Both the position numbers and the translations under genes were made by a program. 64,000 nt of DNA from Tigriopus japonicus (Eukaryota > Arthropoda > Copepoda > Harpacticoida > Harpacticidae). The notes below the pieces were generated by a model. That model saw only the letters and a program-made list of their open reading frames with translations, did no database searches and had not been told where the DNA came from. Positions 49,321 to 60,812 of this stretch are shown here, in pieces; position 1 is the stretch's first letter; the number at the start of each line of letters is the position of its first letter. The stretch covers positions 3,419,126 through 3,483,125 of the forward strand of contig CM021321.1 of NCBI GenBank assembly GCA_010645155.1, written 5' to 3'.

Positions 49321-49650
49321 TAGTGATGGACCGAAAGGGCTCATAACCAAAACCGAAAGTTTCGGCCGAAAGAGGGCTTAACCGAAACCGAAACCGAAAG
49401 CAGTGTTCACTGTTTACAAAATTGTTCAAATGCAAAATCCGCCTTAAAAATTAGTGCTCGATGTTGGGTAGTCGCAAATTTCGAAAAATCTTAAAACTTA
49501 AATTTCAGAGGTTTTTGGACCAATTTTTTTCCGATTTTGTTGTCAAACTCCATTTTATATAGTGCTTGTCTGCTTTCGGTTTCGGTAGGCATAACCGAAA
49601 CCGAAGCCGAAACCGAAATTTCGGCCGAACGCGCTTTTGGTCCATCACTA
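49321..49650. mobile_element. hAT MITE (330 bp) with perfect 8-bp TSD
   Basis: Ends are TAGTGATGGACCGAAAGGGC and, reverse-complemented, TAGTGATGGACCAAAAGCGC. Perfect target duplications GACTATAC lie at 49313-49320 and 49651-49658. The interior carries clusters of the hexamer ACCGAA near both ends (about 49350-49402 and 49577-49618), in opposite orientation at some sites, probably subterminal transposase-binding repeats. No coding capacity. Confidence 0.92.
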
Positions 49651-49658
49651 GACTATAC

Positions 49659-50996
49659 AGGCCTAAAAGGTGTAAAAATATGGAATTAACATGGTGATCA
49701 AAATTTTGTGCTTTCAATTCACTTGCCATTTGCATTGAGCATTTGTTTATTTGTAACTTTTTTCTTTATTTTACAATGTTCATACATTTTACTTGCTGGT
49801 TGTATTTGTCAATAGTTTAGGTCCCATGTGGTGACCAATGTTGTTAAACAGAATTTGTCTAGAAATTTATCTTTCATGTAAACCAAATGACGGCTTAGCA
49901 ATGTTGATACAATTATGCCTAACATAGCATTGCTCCATCAAGATCAACAAGTCAAGATTGGCAAATAGAAGTCAACAGTGTATTAAATCTTAAGCCCTCC
50001 ATCAAGTGTTTGGTTTGGAGGCTGTTCCCCATTTTACTTATGATGTAAAAATTTTGGACAATCTATCAAATCCGGCCGAAACAGTCACTTTGAAACAGTC
50101 TTTTCACAGAAAGTTTATAGTTTCATCAACTTTTTCAGAATATTAATATCTACATCACTGTCAGCTAAGCTTTGGTTTTGAAAAATTCCATTTTGATGTT
50201 AGTTTTTGTGACTATAACTACCATAGTTTCTCAAAACGTTTATACATTTGTGAGTTGGATGTGCTTCTGAGGTGTACCAAGGAAAATTGCTTAGTCCTGT
50301 ATTCCTTTCACCAAGATTTTAAAAAAATAAGGATTAATATAAGGAATAAGGATAAGCACAAAGACTGTCTATCCTCTTTTTGAAAACAGTAACACTGATG
50401 AATTAAACCACAAATGCAACAAAAATTAGAGGAAACTATGTCCTGAAAGGATATAGTGTTATATATTGAAATACTTCTTGTTAAAATATACCAAAATAAA
50501 CACATATATAAATCAATGTTATCAACCACGTTGTAAAATAGATGAGAAGGCATAGAAAATAAATTATTGCAAACTTGTCTGTATCATGTGAAATAATAGC
50601 AGCAAAAAACTCGCATGGTTAAAATCAACCATTCAGGAAGAAACACGCAAATATGACAACAATAACCTTCCCGTTAACAGGTAAAACGGTTAGATAATTC
50701 ATGCAGCAAGAAAATAGGAGAATATTATGTTCATAGTTAAACAGGATCGTTAAGGATGAGTTAACAACACCAAGAAATGAAAAACTTGCTTCTTTGCTTC
50801 ATTCCCTCCTCTAGCCAACCAAGCGGTCACCTCGATTTTCCGTACGACATCCAGGGTCAAGATATCCATGGTTAAACTTTAGGAGAGGGAGAGGGAGGAG
50901 AGCACAGGAGAGGGAGAAGGGAAACCCAGGGTGGCCGTGTTTTGCTAGGTTTTGCTTAAGTTAAAATTTTTCGTGACACAATAAATAAAGAATGCG
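49659..50996. other. AT-rich intergenic stretch
   Basis: About 1.3 kb with no supported gene. A GA-rich patch of AGGAGAGGGAGA lies near 50881-50922. Confidence 0.4.
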
Positions 50997-51004
50997 CTCA
51001 AGAT

Positions 51005-51310
51005 TAGTGATGTGTTTCGAACTAGGAGTGCTGCCAGTTTTGACCCTGAAGTTTATCGCTGTTTAATAGGACAGGTTGTATTGAAATTTTTGAAAAGACC
51101 TAAACAGGGACCAATTTGGCAACACTCGAACTAGTTCGATTTCGAGTTCCATCCATAGTTATAAAAATGAATTTCGAGTTGGCAGTGCTGCCATATTTTA
51201 TGGTAGATAAGGTCTATTGTTTGTTGATAGTTTAGTTGTGGTCAGATTTTTGACCCTAGAAACCAAAATGGCAAAACTCTGCCAAAAATCCAACTCGAAA
51301 CACATCAGTA
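51005..51310 (+). mobile_element. hAT MITE (306 bp), long copy, perfect TSD
   Basis: Ends are TAGTGATGTGTTTCGA and, reverse-complemented, TACTGATGTGTTTCGA. The perfect 8-bp target duplication CTCAAGAT lies at 50997-51004 and 51311-51318. A shorter copy of the same family is at 62074-62201: the first roughly 70 bp and last roughly 45 bp correspond, so that copy is an internal deletion derivative. No coding capacity. Confidence 0.92.
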
Positions 51311-51318
51311 CTCAAGAT

Positions 51319-53411
51319 GTGTACTAGCTTAACTGAACCCGGTTAGCTGAAAAGACCTGTCCCTGGATTTACTACATAAGCCCGGTGTTGGAGTTACCAG
51401 CTAATGTTATTCCAACAGTTACTAGTGACGTCATCATTTTTGGCGGGAAAAAAAGTTCGGAAGACCTGTATCTCTGATGAGCGTGCAAGGTAACTAAAAC
51501 GAAGGTTTAGGCCTGGTGATTGCAACAATGCCTTTCATATCTGCACAAATTGAAGTTGAAATAGCAATTCTTGACATTGTTTTAGCAAAAAGGTATGTTT
51601 TGTTGCTTTTATCTAAAATTTTGTTACATAAGTTGAGAGGGTTCTTCCGAACTTTGAAATTAGGAATGCCCGACTTTGAATAACAAGATGGCCAGAGGAG
51701 ATTGGTTCTTACGGCAACTAAACCTAAAAACAAGTAATTTGTTTAATTGAAGGCTTCCAATTTCTCCATTTGTTTTCAAATTACTTTGCAATACTTTTCA
51801 ACATACATTAACCATGCCATTGCCCATAAATGCAACATTTTTCGAAAATCTGACCCTTGAAAACTGAGATTTTTTTGGCAACCCTACACTGCTAACGGCA
51901 GTCAGAGACGGCAGCAAGTCCGTAAAATGATACGGTAATCACTCCCATTAATAGTTGAATGGGGTAAAAAGCTGGACAGAACTTTGGACTGCGCGTAATG
52001 ATGTTCATTATTTTCAGTTAGGCCAGCTCAAAAAATTGACTTAACCACTTATTCCATGATTAAAAATCCATTGCTCTATTATTGAAATGTGCTGTTAGGA
52101 AGTCCCTCATTTCAGCAGTTTTTTGAACAACACGTTTGGTCATCCTTAGTCTTATCCATGCCTTCTTCTTTAATATGACGCACGCCCGGTCCGAAATAAT
52201 AGACCTTAACCCAATGTTTGAATGTATCAATGGTATCAACAATTACCACATGAAGTTGGAACAATTCATAGCAATTTATTTCAATGTACATTTCCAAAAC
52301 AATAAAACAATTATTAAGCTTTTGTGGCTTTTTGCCAAACTTCTTCCTTATTTACACAATTCATCGCAACTGTGAGAGCTGGTCAAAGTGTAATATAATT
52401 TCCCATGATGAATATGTGCATCCGATCTTGCAATCCCAAAATAATACATTGATAATTTTTTAAGGATATATTGTAAGGATGTCCTGAGCTTCTCAAGAAA
52501 AAAAATGAAAGCAAAGAAGCTTCCGATCAAATTGAGTTTACCTTGTATCTTGAAAGACTTGCGGTCCTGGTTGCATGAATGAATGATTGCTGACGGCCAT
52601 TTCAACAGTGGACGGGAACCAGCGCTTCTACTCTCAAATAAAGATTCTATTCTCTCAAATAAAACAATGTTAGGCTTCAGAAACAAAACAAAACCCGCCC
52701 AACCTTTACCATCTCACACAACCTGCACTTTTCGATGTCCGTGACCTTTTGTCCTGAGCAGTGTTGCGATATTTTGTGAAAATTTCCAATTCTTGGGAAT
52801 TTGGGGAATAACAATTTCCCCATTCGGAATTCCCAAAAGTCCTTAAAACTTGGGAGTTTTAAACCTAGAGGTATTTTTTTTCTCTTTTCCAATGAAAAAA
52901 GTCAAGGGACACAGTCCTACAACCACTAGCAGTTTTGGGATTAAATGCACACGGTGTTAAAATGCCATTGTGGATTTTAGCGCAAGCTTCAAAATTTACC
53001 ATTAGATGGCGCCAAAACAGGGGCAAAGTCTTGGGAGAATAGAGCGTAGATATTTTTTAACTTGATGTGAACCTTAGTGGTTGAGACTAAAATGCCATTT
53101 TTTCATCATATTTTCATCCTACTCGACCTTAGGAACAATGTCTATAAGAAAGAATATCGCCAAGTCATACTGTTTGATCGTAAATTAAGGCCAAAGATTG
53201 CATCAAAATGTGAAAGACTAGTTTCTGCCGCTAGATGTCATTGAATGTCATTTCATTGGTACGTGGAATTGCTGTTCAAGATGTTCGGCTTCCTCTGGAC
53301 AGGCCTCAATATTTTTCCATTGAAAGCCAAATTTTCATTCTTTGCAAAGCTACTTGAAAACAAATTGATAGTTTTTCGTAGGGTTTCTGAGCAAAAAAAA
53401 GCTCAAAATTA
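51319..53411. other. Intergenic stretch upstream of the hAT transposon
   Basis: About 2.1 kb. Short minus-strand frames at 51494-51733 and 52348-52686 have no recognisable domain. Near 52757-52860 there is a GGGAATT/AATTCCC-rich block that may be another decayed element, but I could not define its ends. Confidence 0.4.
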
Positions 53412-53419
53412 TTTATTAA

Positions 53420-55234
53420 TAAGGCTAGGACTTTTATTCAAAAAAATATAAAATATTTTTTTGAATATTTTCGGGAATTTTGGAGAAAAATGAATATATC
53501 TGTCATTTTGAGGACTGCCGTTAGGCGAGAAAATAAACAAAGAAAATATTTTGACTCCGCCTTGTCATCCATCAATCATCGATCACCATGAGTATCTCTA
53601 ACAGGAGGAAATGGCTTACCAGCCTTAACACCGGCAAGGACTTCCCCTACAGAAAACTCGATAACAGAGAGAGCTCCATCTCCTGTGGGCCCTGTGAGAG
53701 CCTGGTAAAAGCCAGTTGCAAGGCGCAACTTCAGCAACACTTGAAGACGTCCAGGCACATGATCAATCTCAAGCTGAAGGAGACACATGTTGCCAAGAAC
53801 CAGGCACACATCGAGGATGTGTTGCAAAAAAAAGAAGAATCCTTCAAAATCTGAAGAAATTGGCAGGGAACTCTGTTCAGTTTTCTTAGCTGCCAATATT
53901 CCTTGGTCGAAGTTGGAGCACCCCCAAATTCCGCGTCTTTCTGGAAGAGCACCTTGCAGTATCCATCCCAAATGAGTCCTCGCTGCGCAAGAACTACATG
54001 CCCCAATGCTAGGAGGAAGTATCCTCCCAGATCAGGGCTGACCTCAGTGGTTTCCCCATTTGGATCAGTGTGAATGAATCCTCTGACTGCTTGGGACGGG
54101 CTGATGCAAATGTGATTTGCAGAAGACTTGATGCCGAAAAGTACCACCAGCCTCACTTAGTCCTCTGCAAGTTCCTTGAGCAAACAGATAGCATCACCAT
54201 TCCCCGTCTTGTGAATCAGGCTGTGCTTTGGATTTCCCCTGATTTTGACTACAATCTGGCAAAGGTCTTTGTGACTGACGGTGCAGCCTACATGGTCAAA
54301 GCCGGCAAGGATATGCAGTTGTTTTTCCAGAACTTGCTTCACCTGACTTGAACAGCCCAAGCCTTGCATTGCATCTGTGACTTGGTAGTGGAGAGCTTCC
54401 CTGAGGTCAACCCCCTGATTTCCAGCACAAAGAAGGTGTTTTTGAAAGCTCCACTGAGACGTGCCGAGTTCAGAGCTTGCTGCACTTGCATCCAATTACC
54501 CCCTGCACCCGTGTTGACCAGGTAGGGTACTTGTGTCAGAGCAGCCGTCTGGTACACGCTGTACTTCAAGGAGGTTAAGGACGTGGTTGACAGCTTCACA
54601 AGCACGGACGCCAGGTGCATTGCTGAGAGCCAGGAGCAGTTTGCCAAGAGCTGCATGACCAGGGACCTCACTTACATCCTTTCCAACCTGGCCTTCCTGC
54701 CCATGACCATCACCAGCCTTGAGGAACAGGGTCTGTCCTTGGACAAGGCCCTCACACTCATCGACAACACCAAGGCCAGGCTGGAGAGCTGCCCAGGCCC
54801 TGTTGGAAGGGCCCTGCAGGCCAAGATGGAGAGTTTGCTTTCCAAGAATCCAGGATTGGAAACAGTCCAAAAGGTCCAGAAGGCCATCGTTGGTGAGGGA
54901 GACCTTCTGTATGAGATGTCTCCATTGGATGTTGCCCAAATGAAGTACTTGCCAACAGCAAGTGTCGATGTTGAGCGTTCATTCTCCTTGTACAAGAACG
55001 TCCTCTCTGACAGACGTCAGTGCCTCACCGAAGAGAACTTGTCGATGATATTGGTGGTTCAATGCTTCTTCAACAGAGGGCAAGAAGATAAATAGACTGA
55101 GAATTTCATTCTGTACCAAAAAGGCACCGCGATTTTTTGAATATTTTAAGTGTTTAGGCAAATATTTTCCCCCTTTTTGGGAAATAAATAATGAATATTT
55201 GGCTACTTTTTGCTGAATATTATTCCGAGCTCTA
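53420..55234 (+). mobile_element. Complete but inactive hAT transposon (1815 bp)
   Basis: The left end is TAAGGCTAGGACTTTTATTC and the right end, reverse-complemented, is TAGAGCTCGGAATAATATTC (15 of 21 positions pair). Perfect 8-bp target duplications TTTATTAA lie at 53412-53419 and 55235-55242. It carries a transposase pseudogene on the plus strand. Subterminal copies of GAATATTTT occur near both ends (about 53461-53472 and 55137-55146). Its ends match the MITEs at 58655, 60016 and 36284, so it or a relative probably supplied their transposase. Confidence 0.92.
53588..55095 (+). pseudogene. hAT transposase, broken by stops and frameshifts
   Basis: The N-terminus starts at ATG 53588 and has a BED/C2H2-like zinc finger (Cys33, Cys36, His51, His57 of the first frame). 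The next block contains AANIPWSKLEHPQ and IPNESSLRKNY, then a catalytic-domain stretch with WISVNESSDCLGR and FVTDGAAYMVKAGKDM. After that come EVNPLISSTKKVFLKAP and the C-terminal hAT dimerisation block with ASVDVERSFSLYKNVLSDRR and MILVVQCFFNR. This order matches hAT transposases of the group related to CGG-repeat-binding proteins. It is not functional. The frame changes near the A-run at about 53825-53850 and again near 53925, and in-frame stops occur at 54010 (TAG), 54349 (TGA) and 54523 (TAG). The region is visibly more GC-rich than its flanks, which supports a separate origin. Confidence 0.93.
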
Positions 55235-55242
55235 TTTATTAA

Positions 55243-56540
55243 GTATATGAATAAAAGAAATACTCTCCATGTTGGCAGACTTGTTTAAGAGAAAAATTCT
55301 CGTTAAATTGTCAGTTTCCCTGCACATAATCGTTTGTGCAGGGCTGGCATCAAGAGCACTTCAGTGTACTACAGAAGTTCTACAAGAGGTTCTTTACAGT
55401 GTACTAGTGCGTCTCTACGTTGCATGTGGAACGAAAACTACCAGGGTAGCTGAATTAAGAAAGTAAGACAGAACATCAATTTGGTTGTATGAGTTACTAT
55501 TGATTTCAATTGTGGAGAAAAGTGATCTATTTGGAAATGAAGAGTATTCACGAATGCAATCGTTGGAAGCATGACATATTCTCATCTTTTTCAATGTGGG
55601 CTTTAGGTAATTTGCAATCCTTTGTGATTAAGCACGGAAATAACAATCCTCCATGTCTTTTAAAATATTTTGGTAACCTTGAGCAATTCAGAGATATTTA
55701 TTTTGGGTGAAAGTTTCATGTAAAATCAATAGATGACGTTACTAGCACTGCGTAAACGTTCCTTTCAAAACAATAGAAGTGCCATCTAGAGAACAAAAAT
55801 GCTTGTTTTCTCTAATAATCTTCATTGAGAGAAGAATGAAAGATGCTCCCAAAGAGAATTAACCATTAATTTGGCTACCTGGCCTCTCAAGGGTCTCATA
55901 TCTGCTACTTTTTCACTAGGTATCCGATTAGATACAAAAAATATTTACATTTAAAAAAAATGGGTCTTTTCGAACATTCCAACCCTAAAAAGTGAGTTTG
56001 AAGGATATTTTTCCTGGAGCAAAAGAAAGTGTGACCAAAAAGTGCCTTTAAGAGACGAATTGCATCTGCCTGTGGGTTCTTTTATGCATCTGAATTGACA
56101 ATATCAGCTATTCTAAAACGTTATAGCAATATCCTTAAAGTTTTTAGCTGATATTTCTTGATAATCAAGGTAGTTTAAGACATCATCGCAAAAAACTTTC
56201 ATAAAATTGATCTGATGTACTTAAAATGTACAAGTGTAAGGAATAACATGCCTTATTGCTCTCTCTTGTACGCTTCATAAACGTGCAATACAGAGATCAA
56301 AGAAAAAGTCTTCCGCATGAATGAGAGTATCTTTTCTGCACAAGTAGCGTCTTTTACTGGTACATTCAAGATTGTTCTTTTGTGGTTTGTTTTGTGGATT
56401 GTTCTTTTGCATGTTTAAGCAAGAGTTAGTCCGTTTTTGACGCGGAGGATAAGATCCGGTTTTTGGGTCTTATCAATATTTAACAAGACTACCATTGATT
56501 CTTGCCAACGAGGTCCTTGGTCAAATCAAGAAGCACGGAA
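55243..56540. other. AT-rich intergenic stretch
   Basis: About 1.3 kb with no supported gene. Frames at 55269-55466 and 55510-55710 show no domain. Confidence 0.4.
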
Positions 56541-56800
56541 ATCATGGAGTGGGAGGCAAGCAATGAGAATTATGATATCCAGCAGAAACGAAGCATTTGC
56601 GTTCTTCTGCAAATGAGACCTGGCTTACATTGAGAAGAACACGTATTTCAAATTTCAGCCCAATTGAATGCCGGAGTGAAAAGTTAGGCCTTCTCAAACT
56701 TATGTACTGAAGAGAGCATAGCGTGAATGAACTCGCCCTTTTGTGGTAAAACGATGGTAAAACGATTACCACAAAAGGGCAAGTGAGGCAAATTATGTTC
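56541..56800 (+). repeat. Third copy of the foldback family seen at 35.0-37.5 kb
   Basis: The segment 56541-56758 aligns with the arm at 35040-35286 in the same orientation: both share CTTCTGCAAATGAGACCT and ACGTATTTCAAATTTCAG. It ends in GCCCTTTTGTGGTAAAACG, which is followed after a short gap by the complement ATTACCACAAAAGGGC (56763-56778). That palindrome corresponds to the centre of the foldback. The second arm is diverged or missing here. Confidence 0.65.
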
Positions 56801-57622
56801 GCCTCTATATTCCATGAATCGATGATATTGCATTTGTATGTCTTGACCCTTTTCATGAGTTTTTATTCTGTGCAACCATTGATCACTCAAATGAACCATG
56901 ATTACAACAAGGCGTTTTTTTTTTTATAAACTTTTTAAAGAACACTTTTTTAGTATCTTTGTATCTAGCAGACTAAAACGCCTTCACCCCCATGAACATA
57001 AAATGTCCAGGAATGCGCAGTGCAATCTAGCAGCGCTAAAAACTTGACGTGAATTTATTCAAATTCGGAACAATACACTTAACACGAGAAGAGTTGAAAT
57101 TGCACCGCATATCTCAAAGACCAAGTAGCATTCGGTTTTCACGCAAAAACACACATTTTCAAAGTTATAGACCCCAAAACTTGGTAGAATTTCACGGTCC
57201 AATACTTCAATCCCTCTAAAATAGTTCAAGAATCTGTTGTTATTATAGGGGGCGCTGCTCACTTCAGTCGAGAGTAAGCAAAATGTACTTCTCAGAGGGA
57301 GCCACCTGAAATCCTAGGCAACAAACAAAAGCAAGCTTTAGTCGGGCTGATTTGGCACGTGTGGCGGAATGCCTTGAATTTATGAGGAAAATGTCGCCCT
57401 TACAACTGTTGAGCGGACAATTAGTGTGATCAAAAATACGAATCAAGACCAATTTTTATAAAGTCATTCTTGAAGCCACAAGTTATTTTTGGCCCATAAA
57501 TATATTAGCTTGACCCTACATAACGCAAAAGCTGAAATTTGTGTTCTTCCTATTAGTGACTTATTCAATGTATTGGAAAAAAGTTCCTAGTTGTAATATT
57601 CAAATCCAAGGCATGGTCACCT

Positions 57623-57901
57623 AGTGATGTCTTCGGTTCTTTCAAGAAAGTGACCACTATCAAAAACAAAAAAAAATGACCCAAAACATACTCAATTCCA
57701 CATTTGATTCATCAATTGCATGCTTGACATTTGCCTGGTCACACATTTCAAATGTTCCCGCACTTTTGTCCGCTCAACAGTTGGCGACCGGAGACACATT
57801 TTTAGGCTTACACTCCCTCTAGTATTAATAGAACTCAATGGTTCGGCAACGATAATTCGTAAGAATTTGAGCAGTGATGTCTTCGGTTCTTTCAAGAAAG
57901 T
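57623..57901 (+). repeat. Exact 28-bp direct repeat pair
   Basis: AGTGATGTCTTCGGTTCTTT and the following bases CAAGAAAG occur at about 57623-57650 and again at about 57873-57900. Nearby, a 16-bp perfect inverted pair (ACTGTTGAGCGGACAA near 57404-57420 and its complement near 57768-57783) brackets the first copy. The structure is unexplained and may be a rearranged repeat. Confidence 0.6.
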
Positions 57902-58646
57902 TCAAGAAAACTTATGACTTATGTAGATGCCATGAAAAATGTCGAATTGCAAGTATGAACACCTTTGGTTAGGATTTTGGAAAAAATATGCACACGTTAT
58001 TTGCTCGTTCTTGCATGAGAAAATTCTCAACAAAAGGCTACTGTTTTTGTGTAAGTACAAGTGTAACTGATGTTGCAAGCACTGATTTGTATGGTCAAAC
58101 TCCAAAATCATTAAGGTACCAAACAAACTGCCGTTTCTCTTCAATAGCAAAGGTCTTTTTTAAGTGCTTGCTATTTTTTTAACCAAAAGAATAAATTTTG
58201 CATATTCTTGCAAAACAAAGAGTCAATTTGTCCAAACTTGCAATTCAACATTTTTCATAGCATCTATGAAATGCTATGAATTATATGAGAATTTTGCACT
58301 GGCCAAAGTCTTACGTTGACGAACAAGCCCTTTCTCTTGTTTCATCCGCCCACGATAAGATTTTTTAAACGATCACTCAAACTTCCCCCTGTTTGAGTGA
58401 GATACAATTTCCCAGACAACTCATAACCAGTATTGAAATAATTTCCAAATGCAAAGTACCATCATCATGACTTATGACTGAAATAATGAAAAAGAAAACA
58501 CACAGCGTTAATTTAAAACTTATGCTTTTGGCTGTTGCACGACTTCATGTAACACCTTAGTTTACAAGAAAGATTACTCTTAGGGTTGAATATTTTAGCT
58601 AGTGCATTTTGGCAAAATATGTCATTGTTTTTTAGGTTGGCTAAAG
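57902..58646. other. Intergenic stretch
   Basis: About 750 bp with no supported feature. Confidence 0.4.
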
Positions 58647-58654
58647 TTTATAAG

Positions 58655-58808
58655 TAGGGCTCGGATAAAGTTGCAATTTTGCTGTGGAGCAGAAATCCCA
58701 GAAGTTTCACAACTTATAGTTGATGAGCGTGGTCGTTAGCTGACCATACTCCTTGAAACGTCTAGAATTTCTGCTCCACAGCAAAACTGCAACTCTATAC
58801 CAGCCCTA
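58655..58808. mobile_element. hAT MITE (154 bp), TAGGGCTCGG family, perfect TSD
   Basis: Ends are TAGGGCTCGGATAAAGTTGC and, reverse-complemented, TAGGGCTGGTATAGAGTTGC. Long inverted arms (GCTGTGGAGCAGAAAT and its complement) make it almost wholly foldback. The perfect 8-bp duplication TTTATAAG lies at 58647-58654 and 58809-58816. It has the same length and layout as the copy at 60016-60169, and similar ends to the hAT transposon at 53420. Confidence 0.93.
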
Positions 58809-59130
58809 TTTATAAGGTTGTCCAAGCTAAATATTTCACTTCAGGGTCTCTAGTATAAATAAGAAATCTCATCAAATATACCGTTTGAGGTAAAATTTGA
58901 GCAAGTACCAAACGAAAAATATTTGTATTATACATCTTCATTTCTAGAATTGACTCTCATTGGAATCAAAATAATTTAATTTGCAATTGCACGGGGCCAA
59001 CAGGGTGTGGACTTGACGATTTCCAGTGCCTCGCTTTCTTCACCCTGGGCGGTTGCTTGCCTTGTTCGATTCTTTGATTGAGATCTTTCCAACTTTGGTA
59101 ATCGCAACTGATAAAGCCCCTAAATTTGTC

Positions 59131-60812
59131 TCAGAATATTTTGGCGTGATGCTTGAGACCATTTTTGCTGAGGATGTCCACGTATTTTTTGTACATCATG
59201 GTCATCGAGTCTGAAGGAAAGAAATGCCACCATTTGCAAGCATGGGATAATTTGGGAGAGCCCCGATTGCAATTGGACCACGTGGTTCCGTGAAAACATG
59301 TTGCAGTGTCGTCGATTTGTTTAGTTGGGATTGGTATTCTCAGCCGGGGATAAAGGTTGTGATTCTTGGGTAAACGACAGAGATTGGACTCCAAGATCAC
59401 TCTGGATGCAATATCTTGATCAAATCCCCAGGTGTCTTGTCCCCAATTCAAGATTGTTCTAAAATGGTTAACTGAGAACAAAGTGTTTTGATCTTAGTAT
59501 GAAAAGCCTTGAAATTGGACCTGATCATTAACATTCACCTAAACTCTCAGAGGAATTACGGATTAGTAAGTCGCGCCATAGATGAACCCGCATGGCTATG
59601 AAGCTTAGTGGTAGAGTATCACCAGTCATGAGAGTGTGCTTGTATTGGAAGATCCAAATCTTGTGTTTTGAATGGAGAATCTCAAAAATATTGGGCACCA
59701 TCGGAAAGGCGTCCACATCTGATGTGACAAATAAATCATTGGGATGAAGCCACGTTTCGTGGGGAGGTATGATTCTGAAAGAAAGAGCCATGAAAAGACA
59801 CAACTAAGTACTGTACATCCAAATACAGAGTTGAGTCATTTTTAGAAGTCCATCAATGACAGGTCTTGTCCCATTGTACAGTATGTGCTTCACCAAGAAT
59901 GTCTTCACCAAGCAAAGCTCTATTTTGCTTACTAAAGACCGTCGCAGTGTCCTCCAGGATATTCAAATCAACTTTCTTGTGGCAATGCTAGTTAGTACAT
60001 GGCAAGCTTATTTCGTAAGGCTCGGAGACATTCAGTTTTTCTGTGGAGCAAAAATTCCAGACGATTCAAGAAGTAGGGTCAGCTGACGATCAGCCAACAG
60101 CAAGCTCTAAGTTGTGAAACGTCTGGGATTCTGCTCCGCAGCAAAATTGAATATTTATCCGAGCCTTATATAATAATAATTATTATAAGTTACTTCGAAC
60201 CAGATTGCTTGACAATCTCTTTCTTTACACCTTTTTTATGTTAGTAATGCCCATGACATGGACGTGATTTGATACATCGATGGGAAAAATATTTCTCGCA
60301 ATAAATATTATTTCAAAATATCACGCTTTTGACTGCATCCACAGAATAGTAAATTAAAGTTAAAAATAATAGGGTGCTGAAGGAGGAAAGTATGTTGATT
60401 AACGACGAATTGTATGAGGTTCGTAAAGCCTTAGATTTAGCCACACTAAAATACAAAATAGAGACTCACCTATTGATTTGAGATTTAAGTGGACAATCCA
60501 TCGAACCGCTTTGTATCAAAATAACTTTTACTGTGATTGCATCTTTTTGTAATAATGTGTATTCGACGAAAAACACACAGCCATGCTTATCCAAATCTTA
60601 GGATTGAAGTTGGTTTCAGAGATGTCCCAGCTTTGATTTTTGAGATTAGAATCATTACTCTGATTGGCAGACCATGTCCATGGAATAAGTTCCAAAGGTG
60701 TTTGATCAAACCACAGATTAAGTATGATCAACATTGTAAGTACCAATCCGATGAACTTGCATATTGAATGGAATAACCTTGGGTAGTGGGTCGAAAACAG
60801 TGTTCTGGACAT
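59131..60812 (-). CDS. Putative glycosyltransferase-like type II membrane protein (three exons)
   Basis: The simplest in-frame model uses exons 60812-60532, 59774-59539 and 59471-59131 (minus strand), giving 858 nt and 285 residues. Exon 1 starts at ATG 60812, has a short cytoplasmic tail, a membrane anchor (FIGLVLTMLIILNLWF) and a stem with possible N-glycosylation sites, then IWISMAVCFSSN. Exon 2 has the DxD motif in VTSDVDAFPM, which in many glycosyltransferases binds the metal and nucleotide sugar. Exon 3 carries WGFDQDIASRVILESNLC, DDTATCFHG and the Cys/Trp/His motif CKWWHFFPSD. This layout fits a Golgi type II glycosyltransferase-like enzyme; the substrate is unknown and the family name is inference. 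The first donor (CA|GTAAAA) is weak; a stronger donor (AG|GTGAGT, exon end 60470) has the same phase for exon 2 but needs a frame shift near 60530. The gene may therefore be mis-spliced, polymorphic or decaying. A hAT MITE lies in the first intron. Confidence 0.68.
60016..60169. mobile_element. hAT MITE (154 bp) inside an intron of the glycosyltransferase-like gene
   Basis: Ends are TAAGGCTCGGAGACATTCAG and, reverse-complemented, TAAGGCTCGGATAAATATTC. The same CTGTGGAGCA inverted arms as in 58655-58808 are present and the length is identical (154 bp). The flanking 8-mers (TTATTTCG and TATAATAA) do not match, so the target duplication is eroded or the borders are slightly off. Confidence 0.82.

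Noticed and set aside
52757..52860. CAGTGTTGCG start followed by GGGAATT/AATTCCC motifs as a hAT end
   Set aside because: No matching inverted end or 8-bp target duplication could be found.
53576..54939. Several long minus-strand frames over 53.6-55.0 kb
   Set aside because: They are shadows of the GC-rich hAT transposase pseudogene on the plus strand, which has the recognisable motifs.
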